From the NCBI GenBank assembly GCA_032209605.1, contig JASFXZ010000001.1, positions 35,158,619 to 35,222,618 of the forward strand: DNA of 64,000 nucleotides, in the 5' to 3' direction. This stretch comes from Mactromeris polynyma (Eukaryota > Mollusca > Bivalvia > Venerida > Mactridae). Of this stretch, positions 11,335 to 23,644 are shown piece by piece; the stretch's first letter is position 1, and the number at the start of each line of letters is the position of its first letter. The translations under genes and the position numbers were made by a program. Below the pieces are notes generated by a model. That model made no database searches. It was not told the DNA's origin and saw only the letters and a program-made list of their open reading frames with translations.

Positions 11335-13838
11335 AATGTTTAATGCTAAAGTCTCAGACTGGCTGTATCGTGACATTGTGTATATGTTTAATGCTATAGT
11401 CTCAGACTGGCTGTATAGTCACACTGTGTATATGTTTTATGCTATAGTCTCAGACGGGCTGTATCGTCACACAGTGTTTATGTTTAATGCTATAGTCTCA
11501 AACTGGTTGTATAGTGACACTGTGTATATGTTCAATGCTATATTCTTAGACTGGCTGCATAGTGACACAGTATATATGTTTAATGTTATAGTCTCAGGCT
11601 GGTTGTATAGTGACACAGTGAATATGTTTAATGTTATAGTCTCAGGCTGGTTGTATAGTGACACAGTGTATATGTTTAATGTTATAGTCTCAGACTGGTT
11701 GTATAGTGACACAGTGTATATGTTTAATGTTATAGTCTCAGCCTGGCTGTATAGTGACACAGTGTATATGTTTAATGTTATAGTCTCAGACTGGTTGTAT
11801 AGTGACACAGTGAATATGTTTAATGTTATAGTCTCTGACTGGTTGTATAGTGACACAGTGTATATGTTTAATGTTATAGTCTCAGCCTGGCTGTATAGTG
11901 ACACAGTGTATATGTTTAATGCTAAAGTCTCAGACTGGCTGTATAGTCACACTGTGTATATGTTTTATGCTATAGTCTCAGACTGGTTGTATAGTGACAC
12001 AGTGAATATGTTTAATGTTATAGTCTCTGACTGGTTGTATAGTGACACAGTGTATATGTTTAATGTTATAGTCTCAGGCTGGTTGTATAGTGACACAGTG
12101 TATATGTTTAATGTTATAGTCTCAGCCTGGCTGTATAGTGACACAGTGTATATGTTTAATGTTATAGTCTCAGACTGGCTGTATCGTCACATAGTGTATA
12201 TGTTTAATGTTATAGTCTCAGCCTGGCAGTATAGTGACAGAGTGTATATGTTTAATGTTATAGTCTCTGACTGGTTGTATAGTGACACAGTGTATATGTT
12301 TAATGTTATAGTCTCAGGCTGGTTGTATAGTGACACAGTGAATATGTTTAATGTTATAGTCTCTGACTGGTTGTATAGTGACACAGTGTATATGTTTAAT
12401 GTTATAGTCTCAGGCTGGTTGTATAGTGACACAGTGTATATGTTTAATGCTAAAGTCTCAGACTGGCTGTATCGTGACATTGTGTATATGTTTAATGCTA
12501 TAGTCTCAGACTGGCTGTATAGTCACACTGTGTATATGTTTTATGCTATAGTCTCAGACGGGCTGTATCGTCACACAGTGTGTATGTTTAATGCTATAGT
12601 CTCAAACTGGTTGTATAGTGACACTGTGTATATGTTCAATGCTATATTCTTAGACTGGCTGCATAGTGACACAGTATATATGTTTAATGTTATAGTCTCA
12701 GGCTGGTTGTATAGTGACACAGTGAATATGTTTAATGTTATAGTCTCAGGCTGGTTGTATAGTGACACTGTGTATATGTTCAATGCTATATTCTTAGACT
12801 GGCTGCATAGTGACACAGTATATATGTTTAATGTTATAGTCTCAGGCTGGTTGTATAGTGACACAGTGAATATGTTTAATGTTATAGTCTCAGGCTGGTT
12901 GTATAGTGACACAGTGTATATGTTTAATGCTATAGTCTCAGACTGGTTGTATAGTGACACAGTGTATATGTTTAATGTTATAGTCTCAGCCTGGCTGTAT
13001 AGTGACACAGTGTATATGTTTAATGTTATAGTCTCAGACTGGTTGTATAGTGACACAGTGAATATGTTTAATGTTATAGTCTCTGACTGGTTGTATAGTG
13101 ACACAGTGTATATGTTTAATGTTATAGTCTCAGGCTGGTTGTATAGTGACACAGTGTATATGTTTAATGTTATAGTCTCTGACTGGTTGTATAGTGACAC
13201 AGTGTATATGTTTAATGTTATAGTCTCAGGCTGGTTGTATAGTGACACAGTGTATATGTTTAATGTTATAGTCTCTGACTGGTTGTATAGTGACACAGTG
13301 TATATGTTTAATGTTATAGTATCAGACTGGTTGTATAGTGACACAGTGTATATGTTTAATGTTATAGTCTCAGCCTGGCTGTATAGTGACACAGTGTATA
13401 TGTTTAATGTTATAGTCTCAGACTGGCTGTATCGTCACATAGTGTATATGTTTAATGTTATAGTATCAGACTGGTTGTATAGTGACACAGTGTATATGTT
13501 TAATGTTATAGTCTCAGACTGGTTGTATAGTGACACAGTGTATATGTTTAATGTTATAGTCTCTGACTGGTTGTAAAGTGACACAGTGTATATGTTTAAT
13601 GTTATAGTCTCAGACTGGCTGTATTGTGACACTCTGTATATGTTTAATGTTATAGTCTCAGACTGGCTGTATTGTCACAATATGTATATGTTTAATGCTA
13701 TAGTCTCAGACTGGCTGTATCGTCACACAGTGTATATGTTTAATGTTATAGTCTCAGACTGGCTGTATTGTGACACTGTGTATATGTTAAATGCTACAGT
13801 CTCAAACTCGCAGTATAGTGCATATGTTCAATGCTATT
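11335..13838. repeat. 48-bp minisatellite, about 52 tandem copies
   Basis: The monomer contains TATATGTTTAATGTTATAGT, CTCAGACTGG and TTGTATAGTGACACAGTG, 48 bp in total. Because 48 is a multiple of three and the unit lacks stops in one frame per strand, long frames run through it: + strand 11336-13576 and several minus-strand frames. The + frame would encode a 16-residue repeat of MFNVIVSDWLYSDTVY type. A block of variant monomers at 11337-11660 recurs 1,104 bp later (23 units), so the array grew partly by large-block duplication. A single T-to-A change near 13575 closes the + frame. I find no start context, signal or flanking exon supporting a gene. Confidence 0.95.
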
Positions 13839-13886
13839 GACATATACATATACACAGTGTAACTATACAACCAGTCTGAGACTATA
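13839..13886 (-). repeat. Inverted terminal copy of the 48-bp monomer
   Basis: The sequence ending CAACCAGTCTGAGACTATA is the reverse complement of the array monomer, with a few changes. It abuts the degenerate last direct copies, so the array ends in a head-to-head inversion. Confidence 0.85.
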
Positions 13887-14568
13887 GGCGGTAATGATGC
13901 TTAAGTATCGGGGACACCAACGATTTTGGTGTAAATAAACAGTTCCGAACACGTTTAGCCATCCGTACGGAAAATACCGGTCGCATTAGTGCTAGTCTCA
14001 AAGAGAAATAATCAAATATTAAAGCACAACTATTGGAAAGGAACTTAACTACGACGTTATTGTAGGTGATACTTTTGTATAATACTTTAATTGTTTATAA
14101 GACATATCTTTCCACTTGTTATTTGTTAGTCTGTGGAAATATAACGAAGTTAAGATATTAATATTACATCCAAATTAAACTGAAACATCCCTTACTTATA
14201 ATATTTCGTAATATTCGGCTAAGAGGAGAAACAAGAACTCGTCAGTCAGCCAATACAATATACTTTTTCATGATGTTAGTTAATGGAAAATGATCATATC
14301 ATTTATATCCTCCTGCATACATTTTCGTACATATACTCGCTTCTTAACAACTGCATGTGTCACTTAATTCTATTCCATACACTTTTTAGATAGCTTGTGC
14401 TTTTCATGAATCATACGTGATTTTACAGACGTGTATGGTCGCCGATGTAATTCATGGCAATACGACGAGCTTATCATACATCTATAAACACAAATATAAT
14501 TGAATAAGAAGCCAATAACTAATCATTCAAAGCAAAATAACTATTACGTATATAATAACATATGTAGA
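13887..14568. other. Intergenic sequence, no gene seen
   Basis: AT-rich sequence with no supported frame or repeat. Confidence 0.55.
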
Positions 14569-14637
14569 GTAAGGTGGGGCAAAATGCCCATACGAGTTAA
14601 AAGGCCCACGAGTAAAAATTCTGACATCGTTAGATTT

Positions 14638-16011
14638 AGGGTCGTCAAGTTGGTTACTTATTCCCTATTCCCTATTCGTTATTTATTCCCTATTCCCTAT
14701 TCGTTACTTATTCCTTATTCCCTATTCGTTAACTATTTTTTACTTATTCTCTATTCCCTATTCGTTACCTATGTGTTAATTAACCCTAACCTTATGCGTT
14801 TTTTATACATTGCATCTTTTAAATTTACCTATTCGTTCCCTATTCGCTATTTCTACATTGACCCTTTTGAATGATTTCTGTTCATGTCTCTGGTGTTAGT
14901 TCGAGGTTTGTAGATATGAAAAAACCTTGTTAGTGCATATGTACCAATCCTGCGCTCGACTGATACCCTGTTACCTATTCGTTACCTATTCGTTCCCTAT
15001 TCGCTTTTTCTACATTGACCCTTTTGAATGACTTCTGTTCAAGTCTCTGGTGTTAGTTCTAGGTGTGTAGATATGAACAAACCTTGTTAGTGCATATGTA
15101 CCAATTCTGCGCTCGACTGATACCCTGTTACCTATTCGTTACCTATTCGTTCCCTATTCGCTTTTTCTACATTGACCCTTTTGAATGATTTCTGTTCAGG
15201 TCTCTGGTGTTAGTTCTAGGTTTGTAGATATGAACAAACCTTGTTAGTGCATATGTACCAATTCTGCGCTCGACTGATACCGTGTTACCTATTCGTTACT
15301 TATTCCTTCCCTATTCGCTTTTTCTACATGGACCCTTTTGAATGATTTCTTTTCAGGTCTCTGGTGTTAGTTCTAGGTTTGTAGATATGAAAAAAACTCG
15401 TTAGTGCATATGTACCAATTCTGCGCGCGACTGATACCCTGTTACCTATTTGTTACTTATTCGTTCCTTGTTCGCTTTTTATACGTTGCACCTTCTAAAT
15501 GCTTTATTTCCTTTAGTATTTTGTCTCCGGTGTTAGTTATGTTCTCGTAGGGTGGAAATAACCACTTTTAGCGCATATGTACCAGTTTTTGTGCTTGACT
15601 GATACCCTGTTACTTATTTGCTACTAATTCATTCCTTATTTACTTTTGATGCGTTGCACCTTTGTAATGCTTTTTTTTCTTCTATGTTCTTGTCTCTGGT
15701 GTTAGTTCAGGGTTAGTAGAGGTGAAACTACCCTGTCTGTGCGTATGTACGTATCCTTGCTCAACTGATACCCTGTTACTTATTTATTCCGTATTGGCTT
15801 TTGTAGGTTACATCTTTTAATGCTTTCTTTTCTGTTACTTTAATGTTTCTGGTGTTACTTATGAGTTATTAGAGGTGAATTTACCCTGTAATAGGTAACG
15901 AATATGTAACGAATAGGGAATAGGGAATAAGTAACGAATAGGTAACGAATAGGGAATAGGTAATTAGTAACGAATAGGGAATAGGGAATAAGTAACCAAC
16001 TTGACGACCCT
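14638..16011. mobile_element. Nested non-autonomous TIR element with 9-bp TSD
   Basis: Terminal inverted repeats start AGGGTCGTCAAGTTGGTTAC. At least 43 bases are perfectly inverted between 14639-14681 and 15968-16010. The element is flanked by the 9-bp direct repeat GTTAGATTT at 14629-14637 and 16012-16020, which marks the insertion and gives the empty site. Subterminal tracts are made of TATTCCC and TATTCGTTAC units. The interior is seven degenerate ~157-bp tandem units. No transposase is present. A 9-bp duplication is known for Mutator-like and some Merlin elements; the assignment is inference only. Confidence 0.85.
14870..15870 (+). repeat. ~157-bp tandem units inside the nested element
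   Basis: The motif CTCTGGTGTTAGTT recurs at about 14888, 15045, 15202, 15359, 15525, 15694 and 15847. The spacings are 157, 157, 157, 166, 169 and 153 bp. Units also share CTACATTGACCCTTTTGAAT and GCTCGACTGATACCCTGTTA. The left three are most alike and the rightmost most diverged. Confidence 0.85.
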
Positions 16012-16467
16012 GTTAGATTTGCTGTGCCGCGCGATATTCTTTTTGTGACGTCTTGCGCAGATGTGAATACCGCGAGAAACAATAATACCTTCAAAGATAA
16101 GTTTTTAATTCTCATTTTAGTCATTAACGCTGATTAGTTGATATTTTAGTATTGCTTCGTACACCTTGTATTCTCGATGTTTGTCATTCGTGCGTTTGTT
16201 TGACGGTATTCAGGCATAATGTTTCGAGAATATTGCAGCTTTTCAAAAATGCGCTTTGTCCAATACATGGGGCAAAAAGGCAAAAATCAGTTAAAGATAT
16301 GCTCAATTTATTGAGTTTGATCTCGTTTTGTATCTTGCGTTAAATATTTTATAAATGTATAGGCCTCGTGCAAAGTTGCACGCATAGCCAGTTATGTCTT
16401 AATCGAACTCATGGTTATTATTGTATCGTAAACTATTGCTTAATATGGGCGCTTTGCCCCACCTTAC

Positions 16468-17274
16468 GCGACTGCACATGTATATAATCCAGGACGAAGA
16501 CATAAACAGCCATATAATGACCTTGCTTTCAATAAATAAATTATATACATCAGAATACGAAATAAGATATGCGTAATGATGTCCCAGCTCGTAGCTGATA
16601 TAGTTAGACTGTAATTACATCGAAAACAAACACCATTGAAGGTTCCATGCTCTTTGATTCCAGAACTAACCTCTAAACCAAAGTAACACAGATAACTCTT
16701 ATACACAGACATACACAAGACCATAGCAGTTATCTCCCCATACATTAGGATAATACACAATAAATCATACAGTGTGTCAACACCCTCAATGCTAGCACGG
16801 TTCTCATCCGAATGAGCCAACCATGTGACTGTTTAACCACAAACCGCGGTGTAAGGCCAAATCGTCCCCTAGCCAATAGGCTCAACTCATATTCTGTTTT
16901 GTTAACTTGTCCAAATAATTGGCTGAATTTCCACGGACAACAGTTAACACAGTTTACATTACATTAAAGGCTTATAGAAATGTTTGAAATATTCAAAGTG
17001 TTGTGTTGTGATATAGCTTATTCTTTATTTGTTAATATCATGAGTTTAACCTCGCATATTATTAAATTGTAACTGTCTCTGATACTCGGGTGCAATATAC
17101 AGGTAACCCTAACGCAGTAGAGATATATAGTACCCCATGTCGTTACAGTAATAAAACCAACGAAATTTCGGCGTATTTATTATTAAATACAAACACAATG
17201 TTTTACATAAAAAAGGGCCACAAAAACAAAAATAAAAGTCACTTTTTTAGAAAATTACACGTAAATCGTGGATT
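16468..17274. other. Intergenic sequence, no gene seen
   Basis: No supported coding or RNA feature. Short frames lack domains. Confidence 0.5.
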
Positions 17275-17487
17275 CGTATGGGGGCGGCCATGACACTTAA
17301 CGATATTGTGAGCGTACTAAGAGTGCGCAAACGTACTCATAAAGTTACGACAAATTCTACGATAAACTTAGTGAAGTTCAGCTTATGTTCATGCAACACA
17401 TTTTCGTAGCTACGTTAACGTAAGATAGGGGTTACGACAAGATACAGTCTTAAGGTCTTAAGATCGGCTATGAAACGGGCCCCAGTC
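17275..17487. mobile_element. Possible degraded MITE
   Basis: The stretch ends in TTAAGATCGGCTATGAAACGGGCCCC. This is reminiscent of the fold-back MITE ends (GGGGCCCGTTTC type) that are common in bivalves. An opposite end is only weakly visible near 17280, so this is a tentative call. Confidence 0.25.
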
Positions 17488-17514
17488 TTCTGCAATACTG
17501 CTTCCTTATGCCCC

Positions 17515-17536
17515 GTTAGTTAGTTAGTTAGTTTAC
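17515..17536. repeat. (GTTA)n microsatellite
   Basis: Four to five GTTA units in a row. Confidence 0.8.
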
Positions 17537-17819
17537 CAAGTATGCAACAGCGGTATGTCATTGGTTCCACAGCAATAGAAAGTCATCCTTATCGGAGGGA
17601 AAACCATAACTATGATGGCTAACAACCTTCCTATGGTATTTGACCACGAGACTTCTCGGATCCACATGTCTTATAGAAAACTTAGTCGATTCACATCAAG
17701 AACACCGTTTCTGAGATATGAGGACTAGGCTTGACTACCAACTTCTTCTAAGCACACAATGAACAAAATGTCTAAACGTCCATTTACGCCTATTGAATTA
17801 ACCAGTTTAGGAAAATGTA

Positions 17820-19845
17820 TATTTGGTCAATATAATAACATAAGTGAACTCTATTTTCCTCATTTATTGCATTCAAAATAGTAAATATAACACATTATAT
17901 ATGAATGTTATGTCAATGTATTCACAAAATGACCGACATATACCCATAAATTGCATTCAAAATAGGAAATTAGACATAATCTATAGGTATATTAGGTCAA
18001 TATAATCAACAGGTGAATTCTGTTTTGCTCACTAATTGCATTCAAAACACTGAATATAACATAGTATATATGAATTTAAGGTCAGTATAGTCACTCTTGA
18101 ACTCAAATATACCCATCAATTGCTTTGAAAGTGGGAAATTGTGCATATTATATTAGTATATTAGGTCAATATAATCAACAGGTGAACTCTATTTCCCTCA
18201 CTAATTGCATTCAAAATAGTAAATATAACATGGTACATGTATATATGAATTTAACTGTTATTTCGGGTTGTTTATTTGCGGACCTGAGCATAACAATATT
18301 TCGAATGAGACACTCTAATTATTCAAGTAATCTGATCATATAGCCAAGCTATCTGAAATTCTTATTAATTAATGAAATTCAAATACTAAGATGATTACAA
18401 CATTCTATACATAACCATTTAATACTTGAATTTTGGTGTATTTATTTGATTTGTGTCAGATGGATTTTTTCAAACCCATCTCGTATCTTTCAAGTTAATT
18501 AAAAACTCTTTCAGCAAACCTTAGCATGTTTTAAGCTATAAGGTTATATGGTTCTTCTTTTTTATCACTTTTAGTATTCTGTATTTCATAGTATAAATCA
18601 TATGATGCTTAAATGAAGGGTTGTCTAAAAATGTAACGAATTTATATTCACTGTACCTCAAAGTATTCAAACTGAACTAGAAGTAGGTTATATTATACAC
18701 TTCGCCTTGCTCTACAATAACTGGATAATATGGTCAAAGTATTCATTTACAACGAGTGAGGGTAACTTCTTTATTGCCAACGAGTGAGAACCGGTTAAAT
18801 GTTTAACATACGGCGTGTTTTTGCGGAGCTCCGTCCATCATGCGCAAAATGAACTCAAATATACCCATAAACAGCGCTGAAAATGGGAAATTGTGCATAT
18901 TCTTTAGGTGTATTAGGTCAATGAAATCAAAAGTTCAACTCTATTTTCCTCACTAATTGCATTCAAAACAGTGAATATAACATATTATATATGAATTTCA
19001 TGTCAATATATTCACAAAAGGACTGAAATATACCCATAAATTGCATTCAAAATAGGAAATTTTACATAATCCATAGGTATATTAGGTCAATATAATCAAC
19101 AGGTGAACTCTATTTTCCTCACTTATTGCATTAAAAATAGTAAATATAACATGTTTTATATGAATTTGTTGCCAATATATTCTAAAATGAACTCAAATAT
19201 ACCCATAAATTGCATTGAATGAGGTAAATTGTGCATATCCTTTGGGAACATTAGGTCAATATAATCAACAGGTGAACTATGTTTCCCTCATTAAATGAAT
19301 TGAAATAGTAAAACAACATATTATATATGAATTTTAGGTCTATATATTCACAAATGCACTCAAATATACCCATCAATGGCTTGAAAATGGGAAATTGTGC
19401 ATATTCTTTTGGAATATTAGGTCAATATTATCAACAGGTGAACTCTGTTTTCCTCACTAATTGCATTCAAAATAGTAAATATAACAAAATGTATATGACT
19501 TTTCGGTCAAAAGATAAAACAATGAACTCAATTATACCCATAGATTGCATTCATATTAGGAAATTGGGCATATTCTGTAGGTATAATAGGTCAATATATC
19601 AACAGGTGAACTCTATTTCCCTCACAAATTGCATTAAAAACAGTGAAAATAGAACATATTATATATGAATCTTAGGTCAAAATAGTCACAAGTGAACTCA
19701 AATATACCCATAAATTGCATTGAAAGTGGGACATTGTGCATATTCTTTATGTATATTAGGTCAATATAATCAGCATTTGAACTCTATTTTCCTCACTAAT
19801 TGCATTCAAAACAGTTAATATAACATAGTACATATGTTTTTGACT
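17820..19845 (-). repeat. Satellite segment in reverse orientation
   Basis: Monomers here read on the minus strand (for example ATTGCATTCAAAATAG and TAGGTCAATATAATC), while from about 19850 rightwards they read on the + strand. The segment including its module is an imperfect inverted copy of about 20,800-22,550. Matching landmarks give centres of about 20,185 at the outer end, 20,249 at the module and 20,417 nearest the switch. The arms therefore differ by monomer-sized and smaller indels. Confidence 0.85.
18251..18846 (-). repeat. Non-satellite module, copy 1 (inverted)
   Basis: Reverse-strand copy of the ~620-bp module embedded in satellite. It keeps the GCGCATGATGGACGGAGCTC end, AACCGGTT and the doubled CTCACTCGTTGG-type motif. 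It lacks about 36 bp around the GGCCCCGCAAATACCGT region found in the other copies, and lacks the small insertion typical of the right-hand copies. Confidence 0.9.
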
Positions 19846-21649
19846 GATGTGCAAATAGTGAGGAAAATAGAGTTCACCTTTTGATTACATTGACCTAATA
19901 ATTCCAAGGTAATGCATTATTTCACACTTTCAATTTGCATTTTATGAGTATATTTGAGTTCATTTGTGAATATATTGACCTTAAACACATCTAAAAGTGT
20001 AAATCTTACTATTTTGAATACAATTAGTGAGGGAAATAGAGTTCACCAGCTGATGATATGGAACTAATGTTCCTAAAGAATGTAATCAATTTTCCACTTT
20101 GAATGCAATTTATGGGTTTAAATGAGTTTATTTTTGAATATATTGACCCAAAATTACTATTTGAATGCAATTAGTGAGGAAAACAGAGTTCACCTGTTGA
20201 TAATATTGACCTAATATTCCTAAAGAATATGCACAATTTCCCATTTTCAAGCAATTGATGGGTATATCTTAGTGCATTTTTGAATACATTGACCTAAAAT
20301 TCATATATAATATGTTGTATTTACTATTTCAATGCATTTAATGAGGAAAATATAGTCCACCTGTTGATTATATTGATCTAATGCTCCCAAAGGATATGCA
20401 CAATTTACCTCATTCAATGCAATTTATGGGTATATTTGAGTTCATTTTTGAATATATTGACCTAAAATTTATATATAATATGTTATATTTGCTATTTTCA
20501 ATGCATTTAATGAGGAAAATAGTGTTCAACAGTTGATTATATTGGCCTAATATACCTATAGAATATGCACACATTACAATGCAATTTATGGGTATATTTG
20601 TGTTCATTTATAAATATATTGACCTAAAAGGCATATAGAATGTGTTATAATCACTGTTTTGAATGCATTGAGTGAAGAAAACAGAGCTCACCTTTTGATT
20701 ACATTGACCCAATATACCTGAAAAATATGCTCAATTTACCTCCTTCACTGCAATTTATGGGTATATTTGAGTTCATTTTTGAATATTTTGGCAACAAATT
20801 CATATAAAACATGTTATATTTACTATTTTGAATGTAGAATGTGTTATAATCACTGTTTTGAATGCATTTAGTGAAGAAAACAGACTCACCTTGTGATTAC
20901 ATTGACCCAATATACCTGAAAAACATGCTCAATTTACCTCCTTCACTGCAATTTATGGGTATATTTGAGTTCATTTTTGAATATTTTGGCGCTAAATTCA
21001 TATAAAACATGTTATCTTTACTATTTTGAATGCAATTAGTGAGGAAAACAGAGTTCATACTTTGATTACATTGACCTAATATACATAAAGAATGTGCACA
21101 ATGTCCCACTTTCAATGCAATTGATGGGTATATTTGAGTGCATTTGTGAATATATTGACCTAAAATTCATACATAATATTTTGTATTTACTATTTCAATG
21201 CATTTAATGAGGAAAACATAGTTCACCTGTTGATTATATTGACCCAATGTTCCCAAAGGATATGCACAATTTACCTCATTCAATGCAATTTATGGGTATA
21301 TTTGAGTTCATTCTTGAATATATTGGCAACAAATTCATATAAAACATGTTATATTTACTATTTTGAATGCAATTAGTGAGGAAAATAGAGTTCACCTGTT
21401 GATTATATTGACCTAATATACCTATGGATTATGTAAAATTTCCTATTTTGAATGCAATTTATGGGTATATTTCAGTCCTTTTGTGAATATATTGACATAA
21501 AATTCATATATAATATGTTATATTCACTGTTTTGAATGCAATTAGTGAGGACAATAGAGTTGACCTTTTGATTTCATTGACCTAATACACCTAAAGAATA
21601 TGCACAATTTCCCATTTTCAGTGCTGTTTATGGGTATATTTGAGTTCAT

Positions 21650-22286
21650 TTTGCGCATGGTGGACGGAGCTCCGCAAAAAAACGCCGTATGTTGAACATT
21701 TAACCGGTTCTCACTCGTTGGAAATAAAGAAATTACCCTCACTCGTTGGAAATGAATACTTTGACCATATTATCCGGTCATTTTACGGTATTTGCGGGGC
21801 CGAAATGTAGGTCCCAGTTATTGTAAAGCAAGGCGAAGTGTATAATATAACCTACTTCTAGTTCAGTTTGAATACCTTGAGGTACAGTAAATATAAATTC
21901 GTTACATTTTTAGACAACCCTTCATTTAAGCATCATATGATTTATACTATGAAATACAGAATACTAAAAGTGATAAAAAAGAAGAACCATATAACCTTAT
22001 AGCTTAAAACATGCTAAGGTTTGCTGAAAGAGTTTTTAATTAACTTGAAAGATATGAGATGGGTTTGAAAAAAGCCATCTGACACAAATCAAATAAATAC
22101 ACCAAAATTCAAGTATTAAATGGTTATGTATAGAATGTTGTAATCATCTTAGTATTTGAATTTCATAAATTAATAAGAATTTCAGATAGCTAGGCTATAT
22201 GATCAGATTACATGAATAATTAGAGTGTCTCATTCGAAATATTGTTATGCTCAGGTCCACAAATAAACAACCTGAAATAACAGTTA
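21650..22286 (+). repeat. Non-satellite module, copy 2
   Basis: Full-length copy, starting at GCGCATGGTGGACGGAGCTC within satellite after GAGTTCATTTT and ending before AAATTCATATATA, where satellite resumes. It differs from the copy at 32921 by only about five bases in the first ~330. It belongs to the left-hand subfamily without the AATTTAAGGCCGT insertion. Confidence 0.9.
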
Positions 22287-23644
22287 AATTCATATATACA
22301 TGTACCATGTTATATTTACTATTTTGAATGCAATTAGTGAGGGAAACAGAATTCACGTGTTGATTATATTGACCTAATATACCTATAGATTATGTCTAAT
22401 TTCCTATTTTGAATGCAATTTATGGGTATATGTCAGTCCTTTTGAGAATATATTGACATAACATTCATATATAATGTGTTATATTTACTATTTTGAATGC
22501 AATAAATGGGGAAAATAGAGTTCACTTATGTTATTATATTGACCAAATATACCTATATAATATGCAAAATTTCCCACTTTCAATGCAATCTATGGTATAT
22601 CTGAGTTCATTTGTGGATCTATTGACCTAAAAGTCATATACAATTTGTTATATTTACTATTTTGAATGCAATTAGTGAGTAAAATAGAGTCCACCTTTTG
22701 ATTATATTGACCTATTTTACCTGAAGAATATGCACAATTTACAACTTACAATGCAATTCATGGGTATATTTGTTTTCAATTGTGGATATATTGACCTAAA
22801 AGTCATATATAATGTGTGATATTCACTGTTTTGTATGCAATTAGTGAGGAAAACAGAGTTCACCTTATGATTACATTGACCTAATATATCCAAGGTAATG
22901 CATTATTTCACACTTTCAATTTGCATTTCATGAGTATATTTGAGTTCATTTGTGAATATTTTGACCTTAAACACATCTAAAAGTGTAAATCTTACTATTT
23001 TGAATGCAATTAGTGAGGGAAATAGAGTTCACCTGTTGATGATATGGAACTTAATGTACCTAAAGAATATTCACAATTTTCCACTTTCAATGCAATTGAT
23101 GGGTATATTTGAGTTCATTTTTTAATATATTGAACTCAAATGCATATATAATGTGTGATATTCACTGTTTTGAATGCAATTAGTGAGGAAAACAGAGTTC
23201 ACTTTTTGATTACATTGACCTAATATACCTAAAGAATATGCACAATTTCCCACTTTCAATGGAATTCATGGGTATATTTCAGTTCATTTTTGAAAATATT
23301 GACCTTAAATACATCTACAGTGTGTAAATTTTACTATTTTGAATGCAATTAGTGAGGAAAATAGAGTTCACCTGTTGATTATATTGACCTAATATACTAA
23401 TATAATATGCACAATTTCCCACTTTCAATGCAATTTATGGTATATTTGAGTTCATTTGTGGATCTACTGACCTAAAAGTCATATATAATGTGTTATATTT
23501 ACTGTTTTGAATGCAATTAGTGAGGAAAACAGAGTTCACCTGTTGATTATATTGACCCAATATACCTCAAGAATATGCACAGTTTCCCACTTTCAATGCC
23601 ATTTATGGTATATTTGAGTTCAATTGTGGTTATATTGACCTAAA

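Larger units (their letters stand above)
14569..16467. mobile_element. Outer TIR element interrupted by a nested element
   Basis: The left end GTAAGGTGGGGCAAAATGCC (14569-14592 with four more bases) is matched in inverse at 16444-16467, 22 of 24 bases. The span is 1,899 bp, but about 1,380 bp of it is the nested element at 14638-16011 plus one target duplication. The original element was therefore about 516 bp, MITE-sized, with no transposase frame. No obvious target-site duplication was found outside these ends, so the superfamily is not assigned. Confidence 0.65.

Noticed and set aside
11336..13576. Very long open frame (746 residues) as a repeat protein gene
   Set aside because: It is a 48-bp minisatellite. 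Opening in both strands follows from a stop-free unit of length 3n; there is no start context, exon structure or domain.
14776..14795. Telomere-like TTAACCCTAACC
   Set aside because: Only two partial units inside the nested transposon; no telomeric array.
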